A stretch of DNA of 64,000 nucleotides, taken from assembly GCF_902726565.1 (NCBI RefSeq), contig NZ_CACVAF010000006.1, forward strand, positions 248,001 to 312,000, written 5' to 3'. This DNA is from Yersinia vastinensis. Its GTDB lineage: Bacteria > Pseudomonadota > Gammaproteobacteria > Enterobacterales > Enterobacteriaceae. Positions 51,447-61,350 of this stretch are shown here, piece after piece. The stretch's first letter is position 1; every line of letters starts with the position of its first letter. A program made the position numbers and the translations under genes. The notes under the pieces are model-generated. The model had not been told where the DNA came from, made no database searches, and saw only the letters and a program-made list of their open reading frames with translations.

Positions 51447-52910
51447 TTAATGATTTATAGCCGCAATTTTATTAGAAAAATAATCTTGAGTATTATTATC
51501 GTGTTTGAGATATATACTATTTTCTTGCGAAATATCTTTTGGTGAAAAATAAGAAATAGCGAATGTAATTTGAGATATATCGGGAATATTATCGCACGAA
51601 TGGAGATGTTGATTTTTATGCGCTGATACTCGTTGGTCATTTTTAACCTTGAGCACATCTACAAGTTTTGTTCCTTTCAATTTCTCAAGATCAGGCATTT
51701 GGTTAGAAAAACCTATTGATAAATCAGTCCGATAAAAATCACCTAAATCATTTTTAGTCGCCAGTTGAGAAAGTGCTTTTTCAGGGGTATTAGCGTATTG
51801 TTTTACCATAATATCGAGCAGTTTTTTTTGGCGTTTCTTATCATTTTCACTGCCATGCTTGAGATAAGATTTTGTTTGTAAATTTTTAACTTTATAACCA
51901 TTTTTAGAGTATTGATCTTTGATGATAATAATTAAGTTATCACTTTTTTCTTCGTCGCCTGAGATAACCAAGTGATTACCATAGCGTTCGAAATTTAATT
52001 GATGGAAAAAACGGTCAAGAATACTAATAGTATTTTCTTCACCACTATGCTCATTAATTAAATTAATCCCATCCGACGGAGAGAATCCGTACAAGTCATC
52101 ACCCTCGCCACCTGCTAAATAATCGTTATTTCTTCCACCTATAATAAGGTCGTTACCTTTTCCACCATATATATTATCATTACCACATCCTTGATATTCT
52201 GCTGCATAAAGGCCCAAACCGTCAGCATCTCCCTGTAATTCATCGTCACCATCACCTCCATCTAGATAATCATCACCATCCCCTCCTGCTAATCCATCAT
52301 CACCTGCACCACCGACTAAAACATCATTACCATTTTGGCCAAACAAGGAATCAAAAGAATCATGACCAAAGATAATGTCGTTACCATCACCCCCTGCTAA
52401 ATTGTCATTTTTATCACCGCCAATAATAGTGTTGTTGCCTTTCCCTCCGGTGACACCATTTCTAATATATTTCTCTCCTAATAATCTCTCATTATCATTT
52501 AGGATGACTTCTTTTAAAGGAATAGTATTAGAGATTATATTTTGTGCAGAGATATAGGGTAAATCTTTTCTCGTTAGGAAGAGATATTTGTTGGGACCGT
52601 CGTAAACATTTTTCTCTTTGTAAGGTTCTTTTAACGTCAAGAATAACTCATTTTCAACACCATTTTTTTCACGCAATATTATAGAGTTTATAATTAAATT
52701 TTTGTTTTTAACGACTTCGTAATGTTTTTCGGATAAAACGTTTTTATCACTATCTAATATTGTTACTATCAGTTCTGAATTTGAGTAGTGAAAGAATACG
52801 TTATCGAGAGATAGGTTATCTAAATAAATGGTTTTTTTATCTCGATATATACTCAATGGATCTGTTGGTGGGGTGAATTTTATATTTGCATTGGTTTTTA
52901 TTGCGATCAA
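51447..52910 (-). CDS. RTX-type calcium-binding protein, paralogue 1
   Basis: Function unknown. The protein is 487 residues with a TTG start (AAAGGAA 6-7 bases upstream); no ATG alternative exists. Residues ~155-273 are hemolysin-type GGxGxDxLxG nonapeptides that fold into a calcium-binding beta-roll. They are interrupted at 226-243 by DADGLGLYAAEYQGCG, which the paralogue shares. Residues ~305-332 (LNFERYGNHLVIS...IIIIKDQY) match the module that follows RTX repeats in many exported proteins. No signal peptide is seen. The C-terminal ~45 residues resemble those of paralogue 2. The gene is AT-rich relative to its neighbours. Confidence 0.85.
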   Translation of the reverse strand: MIAIKTNANIKFTPPTDPLSIYRDKKTIYLDNLSLDNVFFHYSNSELIVTILDSDKNVLSEKHYEVVKNKNLIINSIILREKNGVENELFLTLKEPYKEKNVYDGPNKYLFLTRKDLPYISAQNIISNTIPLKEVILNDNERLLGEKYIRNGVTGGKGNNTIIGGDKNDNLAGGDGNDIIFGHDSFDSLFGQNGNDVLVGGAGDDGLAGGDGDDYLDGGDGDDELQGDADGLGLYAAEYQGCGNDNIYGGKGNDLIIGGRNNDYLAGGEGDDLYGFSPSDGINLINEHSGEENTISILDRFFHQLNFERYGNHLVISGDEEKSDNLIIIIKDQYSKNGYKVKNLQTKSYLKHGSENDKKRQKKLLDIMVKQYANTPEKALSQLATKNDLGDFYRTDLSIGFSNQMPDLEKLKGTKLVDVLKVKNDQRVSAHKNQHLHSCDNIPDISQITFAISYFSPKDISQENSIYLKHDNNTQDYFSNKIAAINH

Positions 52911-53070
52911 AATGATTTCCTTTTATTTGATTGTTAGCGGGTGTACTCCTGTTGTAATTTATCTGTATTATTATTTTTAATAAACTTAAATAGCATTATT
53001 ATTGTTTCTTTAATTAATCATAGTTATAATCCCACTCTATTTATTTGCAACTATTGACAAACTATTCTTC

Positions 53071-54525
53071 TTAATTATAGACCATGGCAAGTCTATTAGG
53101 TAAGTTATGAGAGTATATATCACTTTCTGATAATGGCAGTATTGCTTTGGGGGCATCTTTAGGTGCGAATGATGAGAGCGCCTCAGAGATATAGGTTATA
53201 TCAGGTAAATTTTCAGAAAAATCACTGGGGTTATCCTTGTAAGTATTAGCTAGTATATTATTTTGGGTAGTAAGTTCAGCAATAAGTTTATTTCCTGTCT
53301 CATCCTCAATATCTTTCATGTTATTTTTATTAAATACATCAGGCAATACAACAGTGAAGTGACGACCTGAGTCGGAATGAGCTGTTGTCATTTCTAGTTC
53401 TTTGAGAGCACTGTCAGGATCTTTTGTCACTAACTCATACAGTAACGAATGAAAGTCATCCCTATTTATTTTACTATTGTATTGAGAATATGACTGCGTC
53501 TTTATATATTTGACTTTATAACCATCAGCAGAAAATTGATCTTTAATAATGACTGTTAAGCGACTACCGATCTTTTTACTTGAAATGACTAAGTGTTGAC
53601 CGTAGCGTTCAAATTTTAATTCATGGAAATGATAGTCAGTAATGGCAATGATATCTTCTCCACCACTGTGTTCAACTATCATATTAATTCCATCATTGTC
53701 TGAAAATATATATAAATCATCGCCTGCCCCTCCAGCTAAATAATCATTATTTTTTTGCCCTTGGATGAGATCATCACCTTTCCCACCAAATATTCGATCA
53801 TTTCCCCGTCCATTCACCTCGGCTGCAAAGTAGCCAAAAGCTTCAGCATCACCGTGTAGCTCATCATTGCCATCGCCGCCATAAAGAATGTCGTCACCCG
53901 GGCCACCAGCCAGCCCATCGTCACCTTCACCCCCCACTAAAAGGTCATTACCTTCCTCGCCAAATAAAGAGTCATTCCCTTTCTTACCAATTATGGTGTC
54001 GTTACCCAGTAGCCCGGATATATTGTCATTCAGGTCACCGCCAATAATGATATCATCCCGTGAACTACCTAAAATAGCATTTCTACCTTTCTCACCTACT
54101 AAAATATTATTATCTTCATCATTCAGTTTTATCACTTTCTCGCCATTGACAGTTAAATAATTTTTTGGAGTATTCTCTGCAAAAGAAATATTAACAATAT
54201 CTTTTACTAAATAAAGCTCCAGATATTCCATGTTAATATTAACATATTTTCTTGAGGGGGTATCTGTAGGCATACTATTATCCGTGCGTAAAATTAATTC
54301 TTGCCTCTCTCCATTAACATCAGAAATCGTCACTGATTTAACACGAAGAATACCATTCCTATATATATTATGATGCAGCCAGCGATGATAGACTCGATGA
54401 CTATTATTTAATGTATTGATGATAAGTGTTGATTTTGAATGCCGAAAAAAAACTTTCCCAGCAGATGAATTTGGTAATAATATAGAATAATTTACTTTTT
54501 GTGTTTTTACTGCTCCTTTGCTCAT
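53071..54525 (-). CDS. RTX-type calcium-binding protein, paralogue 2
   Basis: Function unknown. The protein is 484 residues from an ATG with GGGAG upstream. The plan matches paralogue 1: an N-terminal beta-rich segment (VFFRHSKSTLIINTL), RTX repeats at ~140-270 with the same insert (DAEAFGYFAAEVNGRG), a post-repeat module (LKFERYGQHLVIS...VIIKDQF) and a C-terminal tail with ITYISEALSSFAPKDA. No signal peptide, so type I export by a C-terminal signal is plausible but no ABC exporter or TolC gene is nearby. It is upstream of paralogue 1 across a 160-bp AT-rich gap and probably arose by tandem duplication. Confidence 0.87.
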   Translation of the reverse strand: MSKGAVKTQKVNYSILLPNSSAGKVFFRHSKSTLIINTLNNSHRVYHRWLHHNIYRNGILRVKSVTISDVNGERQELILRTDNSMPTDTPSRKYVNINMEYLELYLVKDIVNISFAENTPKNYLTVNGEKVIKLNDEDNNILVGEKGRNAILGSSRDDIIIGGDLNDNISGLLGNDTIIGKKGNDSLFGEEGNDLLVGGEGDDGLAGGPGDDILYGGDGNDELHGDAEAFGYFAAEVNGRGNDRIFGGKGDDLIQGQKNNDYLAGGAGDDLYIFSDNDGINMIVEHSGGEDIIAITDYHFHELKFERYGQHLVISSKKIGSRLTVIIKDQFSADGYKVKYIKTQSYSQYNSKINRDDFHSLLYELVTKDPDSALKELEMTTAHSDSGRHFTVVLPDVFNKNNMKDIEDETGNKLIAELTTQNNILANTYKDNPSDFSENLPDITYISEALSSFAPKDAPKAILPLSESDIYSHNLPNRLAMVYN

Positions 54526-54700
54526 ATTAACTCCCTTTATTGAATAAGCGGTTGTTTTTATATTAAGGTGAGAACCTTTTTATGTGAAATTTAATAAAAT
54601 TATAATTTCTTATTGTTAATTAATGAACGGAACATAATCATAAAGACAAGAGTATTATACTCTGTCTTTATTTTATATTTTATTATTACCAGAAACAGTA

Positions 54701-55129
54701 TTACCCTAAGGCTACCATCAGTGCACCCGCTGTAATCAATGCCACACCTAACCCTGCGACCAGCGATATTTTTTCACCAAACAGGATAAAAGCTAGAATG
54801 ACGGCGAAAACGACACTGAGTTTATCAATAGGAGCGACTTGCGAGACATTGCCATTTTTAATCGCCATAAAGTAAAACAACCAGGACAATGCCCCTGCGA
54901 CACCACTAAGCACCACAAATAGCAGCGCTTTTTTATCCGCGAGTACGGCACCGACTAGGTTAAATTTCCCCTGAACCACGACGACTCCGACCAAAAATAG
55001 CGCCATCACCACAGCACGTACGGCGGTTGCTGTGTTGGCATCTAAATGTTGCAGACCGATTTTGCCGAAGATGGCGACTAGCGAAGCGGTGAGGGCAGAC
55101 AGCAGGGCATATATCAACCAAGTGCTCAT
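54701..55129 (-). CDS. EamA-family small membrane transporter-like protein
   Basis: Inner-membrane protein of 142 residues with about five hydrophobic segments (MSTWLIYALLSALTASLVAIFGKIGL at the start). It is a single EamA unit, half of a normal ten-helix drug/metabolite transporter, so it probably acts as a dimer. Substrate unknown. It lies between the RTX pair and kdpE; no partner gene is adjacent. Confidence 0.8.
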   Translation of the reverse strand: MSTWLIYALLSALTASLVAIFGKIGLQHLDANTATAVRAVVMALFLVGVVVVQGKFNLVGAVLADKKALLFVVLSGVAGALSWLFYFMAIKNGNVSQVAPIDKLSVVFAVILAFILFGEKISLVAGLGVALITAGALMVALG

Positions 55130-55223
55130 AATAAATAAGACCTATTATCATTAAAAGTCTGATGCTACTCCGCCGAACTGTTTTTTCCTAGTCTGAATGT
55201 GAAATCTTATGGCGAATAAATCG

Positions 55224-55925
55224 TTATGGAATAAAGCGATAACCTACGCCGGTCTCGGTTAATAAGTGTTTAGGGCGGGTGGGGTCGGTTTCTAATTTTT
55301 GGCGTAAGTGGCCCATATAAATGCGTAGATAATGGCTGTGTTCGACATAATTTGGCCCCCAAACTTGGTTGAGTAACTGGCGTTGGGTAATCACTTTACC
55401 TGTATTGGCGATTAATGCAGAAAGTAGGCGGAATTCAATCGGTGTCAGGTGAAGATTTTCACCGGCCCGAGTCACCTGACGGTTAATCAGGTCCACGCTA
55501 ATATCAGCAAAATTCACCAACGGACTTTCTTGGCTCCCCCCACTATGGCGGCGTAAGGCAACACGCACTCGCGCTAATAATTCGCTGATGCCAAAGGGTT
55601 TACTCAGATAATCATCCGCACCAGCATCCAGTGCTGCGACTTTATCTTCTTCACTATTACGTGCTGATAACACAATAATTGGGATGGCGCTCCACTGGCG
55701 AAGGTCCTGAATATAACTGAGCCCATCACCATCTGGCAGGCCCAAATCTAAAATAATCAGGTCTGGTTTGCGAGTACCGGCCTCAATTAGGCCCCGTTGC
55801 AACGTATCGCTCTCAAATACTCGCCAGCCCTCGCTCTCCAGCGCAATGCGTACAAAGCGACGGATCTCTTTTTCATCTTCAACAATCAGGATGTTAGCCG
55901 GGGATATAATTAACACTCCTCTCAA
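55224..55925 (-). CDS. kdpE: Potassium-responsive response regulator KdpE
   Basis: OmpR/PhoB-family activator of kdpFABC, phosphorylated by KdpD. The protein is 233 residues. The receiver has EDEKEIRR and the phospho-Asp in LIILDLGLPDGDG; the C-terminal winged helix spans about 130-230. The start is uncertain: TTG 55925 (GGTGA upstream) overlaps the kdpD stop. A GTG three codons later has a ribosome-binding sequence that is too close. Confidence 0.94.
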   Translation of the reverse strand: MRGVLIISPANILIVEDEKEIRRFVRIALESEGWRVFESDTLQRGLIEAGTRKPDLIILDLGLPDGDGLSYIQDLRQWSAIPIIVLSARNSEEDKVAALDAGADDYLSKPFGISELLARVRVALRRHSGGSQESPLVNFADISVDLINRQVTRAGENLHLTPIEFRLLSALIANTGKVITQRQLLNQVWGPNYVEHSHYLRIYMGHLRQKLETDPTRPKHLLTETGVGYRFIP

Positions 55926-58612
55926 TCAATATTTTCACCATCAATGTCAGGTGCTTTCTCCAGCGGCAACATAAAGTGGAAGCTGGCACCGCCTGCTGAG
56001 TTTTGTTCGACCCAAATACGACCATCGTGTACATCAATAATGGCACGGCAAATGGCTAAACCCAAGCCCACCCCCGGAATGGCTGACTCTTTGTTGCCAC
56101 GGGAGAATTTGTCGAAAATAAGTTGCTCTTGCCCTAAGGGAACGCCGGGGCCATTATCCCAGACTTCCACATGCAACCATTCATCTTCAACGGTTGCTCT
56201 AATCCCCAGCAAGGCATCAAAACCGGCGTATTTATGGGCATTCTCCAACAGATTAATAAACACGCGCTCTAATAGGCTACCATCACAGTTAATCAGTACC
56301 ATTTCATCTGGCAGCTCGACATTGATGTGGTGATGATTGAGAGCCGTTTCCAACATATTTAATGCGCTACCGACAATTTCTTCGAGCGATTGCCACTCTT
56401 TGCGCAGATTAAATCCGCCTGACTGGATACGTGCCATATCTAATAAGTTATTGACCAGCCGGGTGGTACTTAAAACTTGCTGACGGATTTGGTTAGCTTG
56501 TGGGGCGTGTCGCGAACCTTCGGCAGCCAGATCCAGCGTCAGGATTTCTGCTTGACCGAATAGCACCGTCAGCGGTGTGCGTAGGTCGTGGGAGAGGGCA
56601 GCCAGTAGTGAATTACGCAATTGCTCCCGTTCAGCATCCAGTTTGGCCAGTTCAGCACTGCGAGCCAGATGTAGCCTTTCCAGCGCGTTGGCAATCAGGT
56701 TGGTAAAAGTTTGCAGTAAACGCTGCTGTTCCGGCACCATTAATTGGCGTAGGTTCGCCGGTTCAATCGCCAGCACTCCGAAAGTTTGCTTGGATGCGGT
56801 CAGCGGCAGTAATTGATAAGGTACGCCCGGCAGCGTATCAGTCCCCGCGCCAGCAGGCGCGCCTTTATCGAAACTCCAACGAGCAATGGCTTCGTCAACG
56901 GAAAGGGCGCCGCCTTCATCAGTGGCAACTTGTTGCAAACGCCCATCCTCCTGTGGCAATAGCAAGTCAGTTTTAGCCTGAAAGCTACTGGAAAGAAAAT
57001 GGCGGCTGGTTTTGGCAATATCTGCTGGCGTCAGGGCACGGCTCAATCCTCGCGACATCTCATATAAATGCCGGGCGCGCTGTTCGCGATAGCGGGCAAT
57101 TCGGGCCTGATAGCGCACGCCAGCGGTCAAATTCCCCACCACGATGCCAACAATTAACATCACACCGAAAGTCACCAGATACTGCACATCCGTGACCGCC
57201 AATGACCAATGTGGTTGGACAAAAAACAGATCGAAACTGGCGACATTGATCACTGCCGCCAATACGGAAGGCCAGCGGCCATAAAATAGCGCAATAATAA
57301 CCACACCCAGCAAGTAAACCATCACCAGATTTGCCTGATCGAAACCGGGTATAAGCCACTGCGATAATACCGTGATCAGCGCGCACAAGCCGATGGCGGC
57401 AATACAACCGCGTAATTGCATACGCCACTTTTCAGTGAATGCTCGAGAGTCGGTTTCTTTTGCTACATTGGGTGAGTTGTCTCCCTCTAAGGCAATAATC
57501 ACTAAATCGAGGTCTGGCCCCAGCTTGCCCAAACGATCGGCAAAACTGCCGCGCAATTTCCACTGTTTCTCTGCCCGGCGACCAATAATAATTTTACCCA
57601 GATTATGTTCACGAGCATAACGCAACACCGCCTGTTCCTCACTGGGTTCGGAGAGTGTGGCAGTTTCAGCTCCCAGTTCTTGGGCCAACTTAAGGGTACG
57701 CAAAATGGCACGGCGTTTGGCTTCGGGCAAGCCATGCAGCCGTGGTGTTTCAACATAGACGGCGTGCCAGATACAGCCCAAACGCGCAGCTAACCGAGCC
57801 GCGGTACGGACTAATTTTTCGTTACCACTGTTATGCCCGATACATAAAAGGATGGCATCGCGGGTATGCCAGACTCGCTCTCGGCCCTGCGTGTCACGGA
57901 AGGCACGCATCTGGTCATCAACCCGATCAGCAGTGCGGCGTAGCGCCAGCTCGCGCAAGGCGATTAAATTACCTTTACGGAAGAAATGTTCAATCGCCCG
58001 TTCTGCCTGCCCCGAGATATACACTTTGCCCTCATTCAGGCGCTGGCGTAGGTCATCTGGGGGCAGGTCGACCAAGACCACTTCCGTGGCGGCATCAAAC
58101 ATATGGTCGGGGACCGTTTCCCGCACTCGGATTCCGGTGATACCGCCGACCACATCGTTTAGGCTTTCCAAATGCTGCACATTGACCGTAGTCAGCACAT
58201 CAATCCCGGCGTCTAGCAGTTCTTCCACATCTTGCCAGCGTTTGGGGTGGCGTGAGCCTTGAGCATTGCTGTGTGCCAGCTCATCCATCAAGATCAGCGC
58301 CGGATGACGGGCCAGTGCAGCATCTAAATCAAACTCGCGTACCTGACGGCTGCGGTGGTGAATACGTTTTGGTGGTAGGATTGCCAGCCCGTCTAGCAGG
58401 GCGGCAGTTTCATTTCGCCCATGGGTTTCTACCACCCCAACCAACACATCTAGCCCTTGAGCACGCAGGCGCTGCGCCTCTTGCAGCATGGCGTAGGTTT
58501 TACCCACCCCGGCACAAGCCCCAAAGAAGACTTTCAATCGACCACGGGATTTTTCATTCGCCACCGCAAGTAGGCTATCGGGATTTGGGCGGGTTGGTTC
58601 TGCATCCACCAT
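55922..58612 (-). CDS. kdpD: Potassium-sensing histidine kinase KdpD
   Basis: Inner-membrane sensor kinase of 896 residues. It has a cytoplasmic KdpD N-terminal domain with Walker-A-like GACAGVGKTYAM, a universal-stress-protein-like domain, four membrane helices (about 400-500), a GAF-like domain, HisKA with the phosphorylation His in ALSHDLRTPL and HATPase_c (VWDNGPGVP, GVGLGLAICRAI). It senses low K+ or osmotic stress and overlaps kdpE by 4 bases. Confidence 0.96.
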   Translation of the reverse strand: MVDAEPTRPNPDSLLAVANEKSRGRLKVFFGACAGVGKTYAMLQEAQRLRAQGLDVLVGVVETHGRNETAALLDGLAILPPKRIHHRSRQVREFDLDAALARHPALILMDELAHSNAQGSRHPKRWQDVEELLDAGIDVLTTVNVQHLESLNDVVGGITGIRVRETVPDHMFDAATEVVLVDLPPDDLRQRLNEGKVYISGQAERAIEHFFRKGNLIALRELALRRTADRVDDQMRAFRDTQGRERVWHTRDAILLCIGHNSGNEKLVRTAARLAARLGCIWHAVYVETPRLHGLPEAKRRAILRTLKLAQELGAETATLSEPSEEQAVLRYAREHNLGKIIIGRRAEKQWKLRGSFADRLGKLGPDLDLVIIALEGDNSPNVAKETDSRAFTEKWRMQLRGCIAAIGLCALITVLSQWLIPGFDQANLVMVYLLGVVIIALFYGRWPSVLAAVINVASFDLFFVQPHWSLAVTDVQYLVTFGVMLIVGIVVGNLTAGVRYQARIARYREQRARHLYEMSRGLSRALTPADIAKTSRHFLSSSFQAKTDLLLPQEDGRLQQVATDEGGALSVDEAIARWSFDKGAPAGAGTDTLPGVPYQLLPLTASKQTFGVLAIEPANLRQLMVPEQQRLLQTFTNLIANALERLHLARSAELAKLDAEREQLRNSLLAALSHDLRTPLTVLFGQAEILTLDLAAEGSRHAPQANQIRQQVLSTTRLVNNLLDMARIQSGGFNLRKEWQSLEEIVGSALNMLETALNHHHINVELPDEMVLINCDGSLLERVFINLLENAHKYAGFDALLGIRATVEDEWLHVEVWDNGPGVPLGQEQLIFDKFSRGNKESAIPGVGLGLAICRAIIDVHDGRIWVEQNSAGGASFHFMLPLEKAPDIDGENID

Positions 58613-58621
58613 GATCTGTCC

Positions 58622-59242
58622 TTAAGGTTTTGCCGGGGCCGCCGGTACTGTCACGTGACTTTGGGCATTCAGCGCCATATTGAGTTTCAGCACATTGACG
58701 ACGGATTCACCGAAGAAATTGGGCACTGACCTTTGCACGTTTTCATCAATTAATTGTTTCACTTCAGACAACGGCATCTGGCGTATGTCCGCAATGCGAG
58801 GGGCCTGATAGTAAGCCGCTTCCAGTGAAATGCTGGGATCCAGACCACTGCCGGAGGCGGTGACCAGATCAACCGGTACCGGGCCAGTTTGTGTCGGATT
58901 TGCCTGACGCTGTAACTTAACGCGTTCACTGATGGCTTGATCCAGTGCCGGATTACTGATAGCCAAATTGCTGCCACCGGAGGCCATTGGATTATAAGGC
59001 ATATCTGCCGTGACCGACGGACGACCGACAAAATAACCCGGTTGAGTAAAGTTTTGCCCCAACAAGGCTGAACCGACCACTTCATCACCCAGCATGACCC
59101 GTGAACCATTAGCTTGCTGAGAAAACATCAATTTTGCCAGCCCAGTGGTCAGCAGAGGATAAGCTATCCCGGTGATAAGTGTCAGTAATATCAGTAAAAC
59201 CAATGCTGGCCGGAAATATGAAATAGGGGTTATCGATGACAT
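58622..59242 (-). CDS. kdpC: Potassium-transporting ATPase subunit KdpC
   Basis: Single-span inner-membrane subunit of 206 residues that stabilises the KdpFABC complex and helps K+ affinity. The N-terminal helix is ALVLLILLTLITGIAYPLLTTGL. The family blocks are FTQPGYFVGRPS and the C-terminal VNVLKLNMAL. It is about 16 residues longer than E. coli, mostly at the C-terminus. Confidence 0.95.
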   Translation of the reverse strand: MSSITPISYFRPALVLLILLTLITGIAYPLLTTGLAKLMFSQQANGSRVMLGDEVVGSALLGQNFTQPGYFVGRPSVTADMPYNPMASGGSNLAISNPALDQAISERVKLQRQANPTQTGPVPVDLVTASGSGLDPSISLEAAYYQAPRIADIRQMPLSEVKQLIDENVQRSVPNFFGESVVNVLKLNMALNAQSHVTVPAAPAKP

Positions 59243-59273
59243 GGTTATTGCCTCTATGTTGTTTATCTTGCGA

Positions 59274-61343
59274 CTAACTCGCCATCAGGGCAGTCAGCAC
59301 CAGATCGATCAATTTAATACCGACAAACGGCACCAGTAAGCCACCCAAACCGTAAATCCACAGATTACGGCGCAGCAGGGCCGCAGCGCTCATTGCCTTA
59401 TAACTGACCCCTTTTAAGGCCAGGGGGATCAGGAACACAATCACCAATGCGTTAAAGATAACTGCCGACAAAATAGCAGAAGCCGGAGAGTGCAACTGCA
59501 TCACATTCAGGGCATTGAGTTGTGGGTAAGTAGCAGCAAAAGCGGCTGGAATAATGGCAAAATATTTTGCAACGTCATTGGCGATGCTGAAGGTTGTTAG
59601 CGAGCCTCGGGTCATCAGCATTTGTTTACCAATATGCACCACTTCAATCAGTTTGGTGGGGTTGGAGTCCAAATCCACCATATTGCCCGCCTCCTTCGCT
59701 GCTTGCGTCCCTGAGTTCATCGCTACCGCTACATCTGCTTGAGCCAGTGCTGGAGCATCGTTGGTGCCATCGCCAGTCATCGCGACCAAACGGCCTTCTG
59801 CCTGATATTGACGAATCAGCGCCAGTTTTGCCTCCGGTGTCGCTTCAGCCAGAAAATCATCAACGCCCGCTTCAGCCGCAATAGCCGCTGCGGTGAGGCG
59901 GTTGTCACCGGTGATCATCACGGTTTTAATCCCCATTTTGCGCAGTTCTGCAAAACGTTCTTTAATGCCTCCCTTCACGATATCTTTTAGGGCAACCACC
60001 CCCAAAACGCGTGGCCCGTCAGCCACCACAAGAGGCGTTCCTCCCGTACGAGCGACACTTTCTACGGCATCTTCTACCGCTCGTGGGAAGTGGCCCTGAT
60101 TAGATTCCACATGGCGACGGATGGCATCAACCGCACCTTTGCGGATCATTCGATCCTGTACATTAACGCCGCTCATGCGTGTTTGTGCAGAGAAGGGCAC
60201 AAAGGTGGCATTCAGGCTGTGCAAGTCCCGTTCACGCAAATTAAAACGTTGTTTAGCCAGAACCACAATACTGCGGCCCTCCGGTGTTTCATCCGCCAGA
60301 GAAGAGAGTTGTGCGGCATCTGCCAGTTGTTGTTCGGTGACTCCGGGGGCGGGCAAAAATTCGGACGCTTGGCGGTTACCTAATGTGATGGTGCCGGTTT
60401 TATCCAGAAGTAACACATCGACGTCACCGGCGGCCTCAACGGCGCGTCCGCTGGTGGCTATTACATTGGCCCCTAACATGCGGCTCATACCGGCGACTCC
60501 GATGGCTGATAATAAACCGCCGATGGTCGTTGGGATGAGGCAAACTAACAGCGCGACCAGCACGGTAATAGTGACGGGGATACCCGCCTGGTTAGCCTCA
60601 ACACTGAAAATTGAAAATGGGTACAAGGTGGCGGTTGCCAGTAAAAAGACGATGGTTAACGCCACCAATAAAATGGTCAGGGCCACTTCGTTGGGGGTTT
60701 TGCGCCGTTTGGCGCCTTCAACCATGGCGATCATTCGGTCAAGGAATGTTTCGCCGGGGTTTACACTGCACTCAACGACCAACCAGTCTGATAACACACG
60801 GGTGCCGCCAGTTACAGAGGAGAAATCGCCGCCTGATTCGCGGATAACCGGTGCAGATTCGCCGGTAATGGCGCTTTCATCCACGGATGCGCCCCCCTCT
60901 AAAACTTCACCATCGCAAGGCACGGTGTCGCCAGCTTCAATCAGGACTAAATCCCCTTTACGCAGGCTATCGGCAGAGACTTTCTCTTGCGGTGCGTCAA
61001 CGCGAGCTTCTGACAGTTTTTTGGCCCAACTGGTTTTTTTCACCCCCCGCAGACTTTCAGCCTGCGCTTTGCTACGCCCTTCGGCCAGCGCTTCGGCAAA
61101 GTTGGCAAACAGCACAGTAAACCACAACCACAGGGAAACACTGCCGGTAAATAGGGCGCTGCCGGTAGTTTGCCCACTTAAAATGGCCAACCAAATTAAG
61201 GTGGTTAGCCCACTGCCTAAATACACTACGAACATCACCGGATTGCGCCACTGGACACGCGGATCCAGTTTTTTCACGGCATCAAACAGTGCCGTACGCA
61301 CTAGTGCGGGTTCAAAGATTGCGCGTTGTTTGCGAGTCATCAT
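59274..61343 (-). CDS. kdpB: Potassium-transporting P-type ATPase subunit KdpB
   Basis: Catalytic ATPase subunit of 689 residues. The phosphorylated Asp is in [12 protein letters not shown], the actuator TGES motif is in ITGESAPV, and the hinge is [20 protein letters not shown]. It hydrolyses ATP to drive K+ through KdpA. The antisense strand shows a long accidental frame (60121-61362). Confidence 0.97.
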   Translation of the reverse strand: MMTRKQRAIFEPALVRTALFDAVKKLDPRVQWRNPVMFVVYLGSGLTTLIWLAILSGQTTGSALFTGSVSLWLWFTVLFANFAEALAEGRSKAQAESLRGVKKTSWAKKLSEARVDAPQEKVSADSLRKGDLVLIEAGDTVPCDGEVLEGGASVDESAITGESAPVIRESGGDFSSVTGGTRVLSDWLVVECSVNPGETFLDRMIAMVEGAKRRKTPNEVALTILLVALTIVFLLATATLYPFSIFSVEANQAGIPVTITVLVALLVCLIPTTIGGLLSAIGVAGMSRMLGANVIATSGRAVEAAGDVDVLLLDKTGTITLGNRQASEFLPAPGVTEQQLADAAQLSSLADETPEGRSIVVLAKQRFNLRERDLHSLNATFVPFSAQTRMSGVNVQDRMIRKGAVDAIRRHVESNQGHFPRAVEDAVESVARTGGTPLVVADGPRVLGVVALKDIVKGGIKERFAELRKMGIKTVMITGDNRLTAAAIAAEAGVDDFLAEATPEAKLALIRQYQAEGRLVAMTGDGTNDAPALAQADVAVAMNSGTQAAKEAGNMVDLDSNPTKLIEVVHIGKQMLMTRGSLTTFSIANDVAKYFAIIPAAFAATYPQLNALNVMQLHSPASAILSAVIFNALVIVFLIPLALKGVSYKAMSAAALLRRNLWIYGLGGLLVPFVGIKLIDLVLTALMAS

Positions 61344-61350
61344 TATTCTC

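Noticed and set aside
51900-54060. Periodic short repeats resembling a repeat array
   Set aside because: The ~27-base periodicity comes from RTX nonapeptide codons within open frames; there are no constant repeats with unique spacers, so this is not a CRISPR array.
51361-55223. Mobile element carrying the RTX pair
   Set aside because: No transposase, integrase, flanking tRNA or clear direct repeats are visible; AT-richness alone is not enough to call an island boundary.
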